Shown: positions 1 through 8,328 of the stretch, piece after piece | Layout of the letters: every line of letters begins with the position of its first letter | Position numbering within the stretch: the first letter of the stretch is position 1 | NCBI RefSeq assembly: GCF_029893585.1 | Contig: NZ_JARXYX010000016.1 | Location: forward strand, 62,001 to 126,000 | Direction: 5' to 3' | Length of the DNA stretch: 64,000 nucleotides | Origin: Streptomyces sp. LBL | GTDB taxonomy: Bacteria; Actinomycetota; Actinomycetes; Streptomycetales; Streptomycetaceae | Position numbers and translations under genes: made by a program | The notes under the pieces: model-generated | What the model saw: the letters and a program-made list of their open reading frames with translations, nothing else | Told to the model about the DNA's origin: nothing | Database searches by the model: none

Positions 1-130
1 GGTGGAAGTCGGTCGGCGCGCCGGTCTCCGGGCCGGTGGGGGCGGCGGAGTACATGCACATCGGCGACATCCACACCCGGTTGGGTATCTGGAGGGAGCG
101 CAGCTTGAGGGGGGTGAACAGAGTGCTCAC
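1..130 (-). CDS. Old Yellow Enzyme-type NADH:flavin oxidoreductase, N-terminal end only
   Basis: Only the first 43 codons are in the window; the gene runs off the left edge. It starts with GTG at 130 after a purine-rich GAGAAAC stretch. The peptide reads MSTLFTPLKLRSL, then PNRVWMSPMCMYS, which is the start of the FMN beta/alpha barrel of Old Yellow Enzyme (YqjM-like) reductases. These use NAD(P)H to reduce activated C=C bonds. It is the last visible gene of a minus-strand run that begins at the VOC gene (2468) and is probably one transcript. The family call is firm from the N-terminus; the substrate is unknown. Confidence 0.8.
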   Translation of the reverse strand, partial: MSTLFTPLKLRSLQIPNRVWMSPMCMYSAAPTGPETGAPTDFH

Positions 131-212
131 GGTGTTTCTCTTTCAGGTGGGGCATCGCCGGCCGGGACAACGCCGTCGAGGGGGAGATGAGGGGAGACGC
201 GGAGTGGGCGGG

Positions 213-881
213 TCAGTGGGCGGCGTGGGCTGCCACGGCGTCCGCGATGGGAGTGCTGCCGCCGATGACCTCGACGGTCCGGCCGGTCAGCCGCGATTCG
301 TCGAGCAGTGCCAGCAGGACGGCGGCGACATCGGCCCGGGAGATGGGGCCCGGGCCGGTCCGCTCGGCGAGCGTGACCCGGCCGGTGCCGGGGGTGTCGT
401 CGAGCAAGCCGGGGCGGACGATCGTCGCCTGGAGCGCGGTCCGGGACCGGACGGCGCTCTCGGCCGCGATCTTGGCCCGCAGATAGGTGCGGAAGACCGG
501 GCCGAGGCTGGTGTCGTCGACGGCCCGCAGATCGGCGCCCATGGCGGAGAGCAGCAGGTAGCGTCCGACACCGGCGCTCTCGGTGGCGTCCGCCAGCAGG
601 ATCGCCGCGCCGCGGTCCACGCTGTCCTTACGGCCCACCGAACTCCCGGGGCCCGCTCCGGCGGCGAACACCACCGCGTCGGCACCCGTCAGATGCCGGG
701 CGACCTCGTCACTGGTGGCCTTCTCCAGATCCACGAGCCGGGCCTGGGCCCCGGCCTTCTCCAGCGCCTCGGCCTGGGCCGGGTTGCGGATGAGGCCGGT
801 GACCGCACCGCCGCGCCGGAACAGGAGCTGTTCCAGGAGAAGGGCGATCTTGCCGTGCCCTCCGGCGATCACGACCTTCAC
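213..881 (-). CDS. NAD(P)H-binding atypical SDR protein
   Basis: This 222-residue protein starts MKVVIAGGHGKIA, so the Rossmann glycine motif lies at about residues 7-13. A later segment, IVRPGLLDDTPGTG, is typical of small NAD(P)-binding proteins of the YwnB/SDR_a5 kind. No classical YxxxK catalytic pair stands out, so it may act as a quinone or flavin reductase-like protein or a redox sensor rather than an alcohol dehydrogenase. It starts 2 bp after the RidA-like gene ends, which suggests translational coupling. It resembles the SDR gene at 1334-1987 closely in layout, so the two may be old paralogues within one operon. Confidence 0.85.
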   Translation of the reverse strand: MKVVIAGGHGKIALLLEQLLFRRGGAVTGLIRNPAQAEALEKAGAQARLVDLEKATSDEVARHLTGADAVVFAAGAGPGSSVGRKDSVDRGAAILLADATESAGVGRYLLLSAMGADLRAVDDTSLGPVFRTYLRAKIAAESAVRSRTALQATIVRPGLLDDTPGTGRVTLAERTGPGPISRADVAAVLLALLDESRLTGRTVEVIGGSTPIADAVAAHAAH

Positions 882-883
882 GA

Positions 884-1285
884 TCAGGCCGGCAGGCGGG
901 TGTCGAGGACGAAGTTGACCTCGATGAGCTGGCCCGGGAAGAACAGCGAGGCGACGCCGATGGTGGAGCTGGTGGGGCGGTGGTCGCCGAAGTAGGCCAG
1001 GTTCGCCGCGGCCATCGCCATGTTGTACTTCGGCAGGTCCACGATGAACTGGGTCTCGGAGACGACCTGGTTGCGGGTGGCGCCGTAGTGGGCGAGCACC
1101 TTCTCGAAGTTGGCGTAGGACTGCTTCAGCTGGGCGTCGAAGTCGCCCGGGTAGAGGAAGTTGCCCTGCTCGTCGTGCGAGAGCTGTCCGGAGACGTAGA
1201 TCGTGTCGCCGACCTTGATGGCCTGGGCGAACCCGAACTCCTTCTCGCCGGAGACGTCGTGGCTGTAGGAATCGATGGCGGTCAT
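884..1285 (-). CDS. RidA/YjgF/UK114 family protein
   Basis: The 133-residue product has the Rid fold hallmarks: AIKVGDTIYVSGQLS, a central ANFEKVLAHYGA helix, and a C-terminal strand ending EVNFVLDTR. True RidA removes reactive enamines and imines using an Arg in a PARSCVE-type strand. Here the aligned strand reads PTSSTIGVASL, so that Arg is replaced by Ser. The protein therefore probably belongs to a non-archetypal Rid subgroup. It lies between two SDR genes in the same direction, 48 bp after the upstream one and 2 bp before the downstream one. Confidence 0.88.
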   Translation of the reverse strand: MTAIDSYSHDVSGEKEFGFAQAIKVGDTIYVSGQLSHDEQGNFLYPGDFDAQLKQSYANFEKVLAHYGATRNQVVSETQFIVDLPKYNMAMAAANLAYFGDHRPTSSTIGVASLFFPGQLIEVNFVLDTRLPA

Positions 1286-1333
1286 GGTGCTTCTCCTTGC
1301 TGATGGTGCTGTGGTTGAGATGCGGGTGTGAGC

Positions 1334-1987
1334 TCAGGCGGCCGTGAGGCGGGTGACGGCGTCCGCGACAGGGGTGTCACCGGAGGTGAGCTCGACGATC
1401 ACGCGGCTGAGGGCCGGAGCGTGCAGGGCGGCGTCGAGGAACGCGGCGACGTCGTCGCGGTGCACGTCGCCGTACTCGACGGCAGGACCGGCGGTGACGT
1501 GGCCGGTGCCGGGGGTGTCCAGAAGGGTTCCGGGACGGACGATCAGCCAGTTCAGGTTGGTGCGTGTCAGATAGACGTCGGCGGTCTTCTTGACCTTGAT
1601 GTAGTGCTCGAAGCCCTCACTACGTGTCCCGTCGCGCAGCGCGTCGGGGAACACCGAGACGAGGACGAACCGCGCCACCCCGGCGAGCGCGGCCGCGTCG
1701 GCGGCCTTTTGAAGGCCGCGGCCGTCGATGAGGGTCGTCTTGTCCTGACCGGTGCCGTGTGCGCCGGCCGAGAAGACCACGGCGTCATGGCCGCGCATCC
1801 TGCCGGCCAGGTCGTCGACCGAGTCGGCGATGAGATCACCGACCACCGGAGTCCCGCCGGCCGCCTGTACGGTCTCGCCCTGAGCGGGCCGGCGGTGCAT
1901 GCCGGTCACGAGGTCACGGCGTTGGGTGAGGAGTTGAGTGAGGCGGCGGCCGACTCCTCCGGCGGCGCCGATCTGGAACACCTTCAT
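1334..1987 (-). CDS. NAD(P)H-binding atypical SDR protein (second copy)
   Basis: I chose the ATG at 1987 (MKVFQIGAAGGVGRR) because a GGGACGAG ribosome site lies just upstream and the nucleotide-binding Gly motif then sits at residues 7-13. The open frame extends further upstream, but that part has no family similarity. The 217-residue protein shares the RPGTLLDTPGTG segment with the SDR gene at 213-881. It is the second gene of the minus-strand operon that begins with the VOC gene. Function is probably NAD(P)H-dependent reduction or redox sensing; substrate unknown. Confidence 0.85.
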   Translation of the reverse strand: MKVFQIGAAGGVGRRLTQLLTQRRDLVTGMHRRPAQGETVQAAGGTPVVGDLIADSVDDLAGRMRGHDAVVFSAGAHGTGQDKTTLIDGRGLQKAADAAALAGVARFVLVSVFPDALRDGTRSEGFEHYIKVKKTADVYLTRTNLNWLIVRPGTLLDTPGTGHVTAGPAVEYGDVHRDDVAAFLDAALHAPALSRVIVELTSGDTPVADAVTRLTAA

Positions 1988-2036
1988 GAACTCGTCCCGT
2001 CTTTCGCGTGTGGGGGTGGGTGGTGTCGGCCGCCGG

Positions 2037-2468
2037 TCAGACGGCGAACACCTGGGAGTCGTCGGCGAACGCCTTGAACTCCAGCGCGTTGCCGGCCGGG
2101 TCGAGGAGGAACATCGTCCACTGCTCGCCCTTCTGGCCCGCGAAGCGCACGTACGGCTCGATGACGAACTCGGTGCCCGCCGCCCGCAGCCGCTCGGCAA
2201 GCTGCTGGAAGGCCGGGATCGTCAGGACCAGACCGAAGTGCGGCACGGGTACGTCGTGGCCGTCGACCGGATTGTGTATGCGCTGCGCGCGCTCCGGCGC
2301 GAGGTGCGTGACGAACTGGTGGCCGTGCAGATTCCAGTCCACCCACGTGTCCGCACTGCGGCCCTGCTCCAGGCCCAGGACGTCGCCGTAGAAGCGGCGC
2401 GCGGCAGCCAGGTCGTCGACCGGCACGGCCAGGTGGAAGCGGGGGATCGGGGAGTCGAGAACGGTCAT
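2037..2468 (-). CDS. VOC family (glyoxalase/dioxygenase fold) protein
   Basis: This 143-residue single-module VOC protein has the two beta-alpha-beta-beta-beta halves (FHLAVPVDDL near the N-terminus, PHFGLVL in the middle, LEFKAF at the end). The conserved His and Glu positions needed for a metal site are present. VOC members include glyoxalases, extradiol dioxygenases and antibiotic-binding proteins; I cannot choose among them. AGGAAGG precedes the ATG at 2468. It is the first gene of the minus-strand redox operon, and its promoter region carries the inverted repeat shared with the GntR gene. Confidence 0.85.
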   Translation of the reverse strand: MTVLDSPIPRFHLAVPVDDLAAARRFYGDVLGLEQGRSADTWVDWNLHGHQFVTHLAPERAQRIHNPVDGHDVPVPHFGLVLTIPAFQQLAERLRAAGTEFVIEPYVRFAGQKGEQWTMFLLDPAGNALEFKAFADDSQVFAV

Positions 2469-2525
2469 GGCACTGCCTTCCTGCCGGGGAGCGGAGTGGC
2501 CCGTGGGCGATCCTGCTCAACTTGT

Positions 2526-2568
2526 CCTAATGTTGACATCACGACAACGTCTGAATGTTAACATTAGG
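2526..2568. promoter_or_regulatory. Inverted repeat, candidate GntR operator
   Basis: The arms at 2526-2539 and 2555-2568 (cctaatgttgacat and its complement) match at 13 of 14 positions. Each arm also contains a smaller TGTTxACA palindrome. The repeat lies in the only space between the VOC-led operon and the GntR gene, so the regulator probably controls both directions. Confidence 0.65.
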
Positions 2569-2596
2569 CCATTGGTGGAGGAGGTGCAATTCGGGC

Positions 2597-3259
2597 ATGA
2601 GTGATCAGGGCAAGGTGGCCCCGGCTCGCCGCCGGGGTCTGGCTGACGAGGTTGCGGACCGTATCCGCGAGGCCATCTTCAACGGGGCCTACGCCCCGGG
2701 CGAGCAGCTGCGCGAGGTGGAGCTGTCCGGCGAGATGGATGTCAGCCGCGGCCCGGTGCGCGAGGCGCTGCGGCTGCTGGAGCGCGAGGGCCTGGTGCAC
2801 TGTGCGTGGCACCGGGGCACGACGGTGACGACGCTGTCCGCCGAGGACGTGGCTGAGCTCGACAGCCTGCGCGGCGCACTGGAGGACCTCGCCGTACGGC
2901 AGGTGATCGCCCACGCCTCGGACGAGGATCTCGCGTCCATCGCGAAGACGGCCGACATGATGGAGCGAGCCGGCGACGCACACGAAATGGTGCGCCTGGA
3001 CATCGCCTTCCACGACGCGGTGTTCGCCGCCGCAGGACACCAGCGCCTCGCCGACGCCTGGGACGGCATACGGTGCCAGGTCCACCTGTTCCTGCTGACC
3101 CGGATCGGCCGCAGCACTGCCGGCTACCTCGACTGCATCCCGCGCGAGCACCACGGACTCGTCACCGCGCTGCGCGCCCGGGACACCAGCACCGCCCTCG
3201 ACCTCTTCGCAGCACACCGCCGCCACGCCGTCGACGTGGTCGCCGTAACCACCGCCTGA
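2597..3259 (+). CDS. GntR family regulator, FadR/FCD subfamily
   Basis: From ATG 2597 the 220-residue protein has an N-terminal winged helix (about residues 10-75, including EQLREVELSGEMDVSRGPVREALR) and an all-helical FCD effector domain. The FCD domain keeps metal-site residues (DIAFHDAVF and later His residues in REHHGLV and AAHRRH). Such regulators usually bind small carboxylic acids. A GGAGGAGGTG box lies 12 bp before this ATG, rather far; the ATG at 2555 would place the start inside the operator repeat, so I prefer 2597. It is divergent from the redox operon and is its likely regulator. Confidence 0.88.
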   Translation: MSDQGKVAPARRRGLADEVADRIREAIFNGAYAPGEQLREVELSGEMDVSRGPVREALRLLEREGLVHCAWHRGTTVTTLSAEDVAELDSLRGALEDLAVRQVIAHASDEDLASIAKTADMMERAGDAHEMVRLDIAFHDAVFAAAGHQRLADAWDGIRCQVHLFLLTRIGRSTAGYLDCIPREHHGLVTALRARDTSTALDLFAAHRRHAVDVVAVTTA

Positions 3260-3421
3260 GTGTCGGCAAACGATCGAATGACGACAGGCGCGACGGACGT
3301 CCAATGAACCCGTGCAATCCAGAGGTTCGCGGCGGCTCGAATCCCATCAGATCCGATGGTGATTGCTGACAGGGTTTGACGACAGATAGGGTCCGATCCT
3401 CCGTACGGAAGGGGCTCCGCG

Positions 3422-4354
3422 GTGGCAAACCTGGTCTACAAGCGGGTCTCGACCGACCAGCAGTCGACCGCCCGGCAGAACCTCGTCCTGGACGAGGCCG
3501 GGATCGAGAACCCGATCCCGTTCGAGGAGGAGGCCGGCACTTCCAGCCGCCTCCACCCGCTTGAGCGCCCGAAGTTCGGCGAGCTGCTGGCGTACGCGCG
3601 GCCGGGCGACACCGTGCACATCTCGGAAATGTTCCGCCTGGTGCGCGGCACCGGGCACATCCTCGATGTGCTCGACGTCCTGCACAAGGGCCGTCTCGCC
3701 CTGCGTATCCACGACGGCGCGTTCTCCGCGATGGACCTCACCGCCCGCCACCCGCGCACTGGCGAGCTGCTGTCCACGGTGAAGTTCATGGTGCAGACCC
3801 TCGCGGCCGCCGGCGAACTCCAGCGCGACCTCCAGCGGGAGCTGACGTACGACGGGCTGCGGGCCGCCGAGGCCAAGGGCAACAAGGGCGGACGCCGCCC
3901 GGCCATCCCAGCAGAGAAGACCGACGCCGTGCGCACCGCGTACTTGGACGGACAGTCCATCGCCAGCCTCGCCCGCGTCCACGACGTCAGCCGCGGAGCC
4001 ATCCGTACTGCCGTCGCCGACCTCCTGCCCGAGCACACCGCCGTCGACCTGGGCGCCCCGGCCCCGGAGCTGCTGGTCGTCCTCGACATGCCGGGCAAGG
4101 TCGCGGACTTCCTCCGCGCGGCCGACCTGGAGCCCGCCGAGCGCGCCACGCTCGACCAGGGCGTGACCGTACGGCGCGGTCAGGGCTACACGCTGCGCGT
4201 GAGCGCCGTGCCCTCGGTCCACCGCGCACTCCTCGCTCACTGCCAGCCCCTCGACGGCACCCAGGGCGCCCCGGCGATCCCGGCACAGCGCAAGGCCCGC
4301 CGCGAGTACGAGAACCGCGTCAACACCCTCTGGGCACCTACAGCGGGACTGTGA
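3422..4354 (+). CDS. Serine recombinase with an extra C-terminal domain
   Basis: The 310-residue product begins MANLVYKRVSTDQQST, placing the nucleophile at Ser10 with the usual RVSTxxQ context. The resolvase catalytic domain covers about residues 1-140 (Arg residues in MFRLVRG, then GELLSTVKFMVQTLAAAGELQRDL), then a GGRRPAI hinge and a resolvase-type helix-turn-helix (SIASLARVHDVSRGAIR). About 100 further residues match nothing I recognise. The GTG start is preceded by GGAAGGGG. There is no companion transposase or phage gene, so it may be an orphan invertase/resolvase or a remnant of an integrated element. Confidence 0.85.
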   Translation: MANLVYKRVSTDQQSTARQNLVLDEAGIENPIPFEEEAGTSSRLHPLERPKFGELLAYARPGDTVHISEMFRLVRGTGHILDVLDVLHKGRLALRIHDGAFSAMDLTARHPRTGELLSTVKFMVQTLAAAGELQRDLQRELTYDGLRAAEAKGNKGGRRPAIPAEKTDAVRTAYLDGQSIASLARVHDVSRGAIRTAVADLLPEHTAVDLGAPAPELLVVLDMPGKVADFLRAADLEPAERATLDQGVTVRRGQGYTLRVSAVPSVHRALLAHCQPLDGTQGAPAIPAQRKARREYENRVNTLWAPTAGL

Positions 4355-4710
4355 TCAATCTCGGCGAACCACGGTTCGATTGCCCCGGGGCCGATCCAAA
4401 AACTACTGGCGGGTTACTTGGCACCTTGTTCGCCGCTCGTTAACGGCACCCCGCATTGGACTGGCCGGTCGTCCTCACGACACTCACCGACCTGTTGGTC
4501 GCGACGAAACAGCGCTACGGCAACTGCCCAGCCGGGGGTGTGAGCTGTGGCTCCCCGCGGCCCCGTGCGCACGCGTCGGGCCGGGGCGGCATGAGGGGGG
4601 CGCCCCCCGCCGTGGGCGCTGACAACGCGACCGTCCACGTCGGTTTCGGCGCGCTTTGTGACGCCGTCATGAAGGTCCGAGCGTCCGGTCTCACCTGGTG
4701 GTCACGTGCG
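4355..4710. other. Long intergenic region, nothing identified
   Basis: Between the recombinase and the sulfur-locus promoter no open frame has a convincing family match or ribosome site. It is somewhat less GC-rich just after the recombinase stop. Confidence 0.5.
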
Positions 4711-4740
4711 TTGACATCATTTTCGGGACATGCCTAACGT
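4711..4740 (+). promoter_or_regulatory. Sigma-70-type promoter for leader peptide and ABC operon
   Basis: A perfect TTGACA (4711-4716) and TAACGT (4735-4740) are separated by 18 bp. The predicted transcript start is about 30-35 nt before the leader-peptide start codon. This is one of the few textbook promoters in the window. Confidence 0.7.
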
Positions 4741-4777
4741 GCGACGCAGACCGAGATGTTCCAGGGCCGAAGAGACG

Positions 4778-4924
4778 ATGGTGACAGCGATGCACGCAGC
4801 TGACGGGACGGCCGCAGGGCGGCGCCTCGGCCGCGTCCTGCTGTGCGCGGACCGCTCTGTCGACCTGCTGCGTGTCAACAGCGCACTGTGTACGGTCGCT
4901 TGCAGCGCCCTCTGCCAAGGCTGA
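4778..4924 (+). CDS. Short leader peptide with DLLRV-xSALC motif (cysteine-type attenuator candidate)
   Basis: The 48-codon frame contains RSVDLLRVNSALC and ends with a second SALC plus QG. This matches a class of short peptides that I recall as recurrent upstream of sulfur and cysteine genes in Streptomyces, with a H/V-I/V-DLLRV..ALC core. Four Cys codons, three of them in the last 14 residues, would suit ribosome pausing when charged Cys-tRNA is scarce. A second ATG in frame lies at 4790. It sits behind a strong promoter and 166 bp before an amino-acid ABC permease. The regulatory role is inference. Confidence 0.65.
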   Translation: MVTAMHAADGTAAGRRLGRVLLCADRSVDLLRVNSALCTVACSALCQG

Positions 4925-5090
4925 CGGCTTTCTGAGTCTCTGACGACCACCGCTGTCGCGGTGTCCCCGCTCCCCGCCCAGCCCTCGTTCCGCGGCTAAC
5001 CGTGCGTCGACTCGTGCCGACGCCGTTCCCGCGTGGCGCGGTGCTGCCGCCTCCCGCAGCTTCGGGTGTCCCAAACCGCTGGAGCCCTCC

Positions 5091-6095
5091 ATGAGTGAAT
5101 CTCCCGGCATCGCTGTGTCCTCCGGATCAGCACCGCCCGCCGAGGCGATCCCCCGCCCCGACCTCCCCGCCGCGCCGAAGCCCCTGGTGGCGCAGCGAGT
5201 CCTTCCGCTCCGGCATCCCGGCCGCTGGATCATCACCGTCGTCGTGCTCGTGCTGGTCGCTCAGATCACCCACGGGCTGGCGACCAACCCCTTCTTCCAG
5301 TGGGACCGGTTCCAGTACTGGTTCCTGCGCCCGACGATCCTCGACGGCTTGCTCGTCACCCTCGAAGTAGCGCTGTACAGCGCCGTGTTGGGCCTGCTGG
5401 GCGGCATTCTGCTCGCCCTGGCCCGACTCTCCAGGAGCCCCGTACTGCGGGCGGTGAGCTGGATCTACATCTGGCTGTTCCGCTCGGTGCCGCTCATCGT
5501 CGTCCTGCTCTTCCTCTACAACTTCAGCGCGCTGTACAAGACGCTGAGCCTCGGTGTCCCCTTCGGTCCCGCCTTCTTCACCTTCGATGAGTCCCGTCTC
5601 GCCACCGACATGGTCGTCGCAGTGGTCGGACTGAGCCTCAACGAGGCGGCGTACGCGGCGGAAGTGGTCCGCGGCGGCATCCTCTCCGTCGACCAGGGCC
5701 AGCACGAGGCGGCCGCCGCCCTCGGCCTGCCGAAGCGGTACCAGTTCGCGAGGATCGTCTTCCCGCAGGCGCTGCGCTCCATCACGCCGAACTACGTCAA
5801 CCAGCTGATCGGCCTGATCAAGGGCACCTCACTGGTCTTCTACGTGTCCCTGCTCGACCTGTTCGGCTCCGTGCAGAGCATGGGCAGCACCTACCCCGGC
5901 GACATCGTGCCACTGCTGCTGGTCGCCACCATCTGGTACCTGATCCTCACCAGCCTGGTGTCCGTCGTCCAGTTCTACGTCGAGCGGTACTACTCGCGGG
6001 GCGCACTCCGCATCCCGTCGCCGACCCCACTGCAGAAGCTGCGGACCGGCTTCGGCGACGTGCGGGCCCGAGTCCGGAGGGAGACGGCGATATGA
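5091..6095 (+). CDS. Amino-acid-type ABC transporter permease
   Basis: The 334-residue inner-membrane protein has a long hydrophilic N-terminus, then several hydrophobic segments. The His/Glu/Gln/Arg/opine-permease loop is clear (LNEAAYAAEVVRGGILSV, then QGQHEAAAALGL), which is the surface that docks the ATPase. The family imports polar amino acids including cystine. Its stop codon overlaps the next start as ATGA, so permease and ATPase are translationally coupled. The preceding Cys-rich leader peptide suggests a sulfur amino acid or derivative as substrate, which is inference. Confidence 0.92.
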   Translation: MSESPGIAVSSGSAPPAEAIPRPDLPAAPKPLVAQRVLPLRHPGRWIITVVVLVLVAQITHGLATNPFFQWDRFQYWFLRPTILDGLLVTLEVALYSAVLGLLGGILLALARLSRSPVLRAVSWIYIWLFRSVPLIVVLLFLYNFSALYKTLSLGVPFGPAFFTFDESRLATDMVVAVVGLSLNEAAYAAEVVRGGILSVDQGQHEAAAALGLPKRYQFARIVFPQALRSITPNYVNQLIGLIKGTSLVFYVSLLDLFGSVQSMGSTYPGDIVPLLLVATIWYLILTSLVSVVQFYVERYYSRGALRIPSPTPLQKLRTGFGDVRARVRRETAI

Positions 6096-7003
6096 CCGCC
6101 AAGGCGACTGAGACGCCACAGACGGCCGGGACGACACATGCGGAGACGACACATGCCGGGACGACACAGGCCGACACCAAAGTGACGGCCGGGAGGACAC
6201 AGTCGGTATCGGTGGCGGAGACCAGCGCGACGCACGAGATACGTCCCGCCGCGGTCGAGGTGCACGACGTGCACAAGTGGTACGGCGCTCATCACGTCCT
6301 GGACGGTGTGGAGTTGACCGTGCGGCCCGGAGAGGTCACGGTCGTCCTCGGGCCGTCCGGCTCCGGCAAGTCCACGCTCCTCAGGGTGATCAACCACCTG
6401 GAGAAGCCCGAGATCGGCCATGTCAGCCTGAACGGCGAGCTGATCGGCGTACGCAGGCACGGCGAGCGTCTCAAGGAGTTGAGCGAGCGGGTCATCCTGG
6501 CCCAGCGCGCGCGGATCGGCTTCGTGTTCCAGAACTTCAACCTCTTCCCGCACCTGACCGTGCTGGACAACGTGGCGGCGGCTCCGGTGGCGACCGGCAG
6601 GCTGACCAAGCCCGAGGCCCAGGAGTCGGCACGGGACCTGCTCGCCCGCGTAGGACTCGGCGACAAGACCACCGCCTACCCCCGGCAGTTGTCCGGGGGC
6701 CAACAGCAGCGCGTGGCCATCGCCCGTGCCCTCGCCCTACGACCCGGCGTCATCCTCTTCGACGAGCCGACGTCCGCCCTCGACCCCGAACTGGTCGGCG
6801 AGGTGCTCGCCGTCATCAAGGACCTGGCCGGCAGCGGCACCACCCTTGTCATCGTCACCCACGAGGTCGGTTTCGCCCGTGAGATCGCCGACCAGGTGGT
6901 CTTCATGGACGGCGGCCGGATCGTCGAACAGGGCCCGCCCGCCGAGGTGCTGGACCACCCGAAACAGGAGCGGACCAGGGACTTCCTGAGCAAGGTCCTC
7001 TGA
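6092..7003 (+). CDS. Amino-acid ABC transporter ATP-binding protein
   Basis: The 303-residue ATPase has Walker A GPSGSGKST at residues 87-95, a Q-loop (FQNFNLFPH), the signature LSGGQQQR, Walker B VILFDEPTSALD and the switch His in VTHE. This is the GlnQ/TcyC-like polar amino-acid class. The first 50 residues are a Thr/Ala/His-rich, repeat-like extension (TTHAETTHAGTTQA) not usual in the family. A later start near residue 50 would remove it, but the ATGA overlap with the permease supports the long form. Confidence 0.93.
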   Translation: MTAKATETPQTAGTTHAETTHAGTTQADTKVTAGRTQSVSVAETSATHEIRPAAVEVHDVHKWYGAHHVLDGVELTVRPGEVTVVLGPSGSGKSTLLRVINHLEKPEIGHVSLNGELIGVRRHGERLKELSERVILAQRARIGFVFQNFNLFPHLTVLDNVAAAPVATGRLTKPEAQESARDLLARVGLGDKTTAYPRQLSGGQQQRVAIARALALRPGVILFDEPTSALDPELVGEVLAVIKDLAGSGTTLVIVTHEVGFAREIADQVVFMDGGRIVEQGPPAEVLDHPKQERTRDFLSKVL

Positions 7004-7106
7004 CCCCGCCGCGCCCTCCGCGGAACGACTCCGAGCGCTCCTCGCCAAGCCCGGGGCCCGCCGGGACCGCCCACACACCCGCACCGCACAACCGACAAGG
7101 ACACCC

Positions 7107-8132
7107 ATGCGTACCCTCAGCCTCCGCAGCAGATTCCTCCGCGGTGTCACCGCGTCCGCAGCCGTCGCCTCGCTCGCCGCAGGACTCGCCGCGTGCGGGG
7201 GCGACAGCGAAGCCGCGACCAGGACCGGCAGTGCGCCGGCCGGGACGGTCACCGTCGGCGCACTCTCCAACGGTGCCGCCAAGGAGACCGAGCTGAAGGT
7301 TCCCGAAGTGAAGTCGATCAGCGCCGAGTTGCCCCAGGAGGTCGCCAAGAGCGGCCGGTTGGTGCTCGGTGTCGGCGCGCTGCCCGCCGGGTTCCCGCCG
7401 CTGGCGTATGTGGGCCAGGACCAGAAGACCCTCACCGGTGCCGAACCCGACCTCGGCAGACTGGTCGCCGCGGTTCTCGGGCTGAAGCCGGAGGTGAAGA
7501 ACTCGACGTGGGAGAACCTGTTCGTCGGGATCGACAGCGGCAAGGTCGACGTGGCGTTCTCGAACGTCACTGACACCGAGGAGCGCAAGAAGAAGTACGA
7601 GTTCGCCTCCTACCGGCAGGACAACCTCGCCTTCGAGGTGCCGGAGAAGAGCACCTGGAACTTCGCCGGCGACTACAGGAACCTGGCCGGCAAGACTGTC
7701 GCGGTGGGCGCCGGCACCAACCAGGAGAAGATCCTGCTGGAGTGGAAGGCGAAGCTGGCGAAGGAGGGCAAGAAGCTCACCGTCAAGTACTTCCAGGACA
7801 ACAACAGCGTCTACCTGGCGCTGTCCAGCGGGAGGATCGAAGCCTACTTCGGTCCCAACCCCGGTATCTCGTACCACATCACCCAGGTTGCCAAGACGCC
7901 CAACCCGACGCGCAACGCGGGCAAGTTCTCCGGTGCGGGTGACACGCTCCAGGGCCTCATCGCGGCCACCGCGAAGAAGGACAGCGGGCTGGCCAAACCG
8001 GTCGCGGACGCGATCAACCACCTGATCGAGGACGGCCAGTACGCCAAGTGGCTCGCCGCCTGGAACCTCTCCAACGAGGCCGTCAAAACCTCCCAGGTCA
8101 ACCCGCCCGGGCTGCCGCTCGACAACTCCTGA
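7107..8132 (+). CDS. ABC transporter substrate-binding lipoprotein
   Basis: The signal peptide ends in the lipobox LAAC with Cys30 as the lipidation site, so the mature protein should be anchored outside the membrane. The rest fits the family 3 (amino-acid) solute-binding fold: GRLVLGVGALPAGFPPLAY near the start, then WENLFVGIDSGKVDVAFSN, and a C-terminal AINHLIEDGQYAKWL. The start follows AAGGA. It is the third gene of the transporter set. Ligand unknown; the locus context suggests an S-substituted cysteine or similar. Confidence 0.92.
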   Translation: MRTLSLRSRFLRGVTASAAVASLAAGLAACGGDSEAATRTGSAPAGTVTVGALSNGAAKETELKVPEVKSISAELPQEVAKSGRLVLGVGALPAGFPPLAYVGQDQKTLTGAEPDLGRLVAAVLGLKPEVKNSTWENLFVGIDSGKVDVAFSNVTDTEERKKKYEFASYRQDNLAFEVPEKSTWNFAGDYRNLAGKTVAVGAGTNQEKILLEWKAKLAKEGKKLTVKYFQDNNSVYLALSSGRIEAYFGPNPGISYHITQVAKTPNPTRNAGKFSGAGDTLQGLIAATAKKDSGLAKPVADAINHLIEDGQYAKWLAAWNLSNEAVKTSQVNPPGLPLDNS

Positions 8133-8163
8133 TCCGTCGCCCACCCCGGGGACTCCGCCGCTT

Positions 8164-8300
8164 GAAACGTGGGGGAGTCCCGGGCCCCGCCCGCTGTGAA
8201 ACGTGGGGGAGTCCCGGCCCCGCCCGCTGTGAAACGTGGGGGAGTCCCGGTCCCTGCCCCGCCGTGACACGCGGCGAAGTCCCGGCCCCCGCCCCGCCGT
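8164..8300. repeat. Four tandem repeats of about 34 bp
   Basis: Units begin at 8164, 8198, 8231 and 8266, each starting GAAACGTGGGGGAGTCCCGG or a variant. The first three are nearly identical; the fourth is diverged. They fill most of the space between the binding-protein gene and the GNAT gene. Confidence 0.8.
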
Positions 8301-8328
8301 GTTCCAGATACGGAGAGTCCGCACCGCC

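Noticed and set aside
3330..3360. GGCTCGAATCCC-like T-arm before the recombinase gene, possible tRNA attachment site
   Set aside because: The bases on either side do not form a T-stem or acceptor stem, so it is not a tRNA end.
4360..4400. GGTTCGATTGCC after the recombinase gene as a matching attachment half
   Set aside because: It does not match the upstream segment and no stem can be formed.
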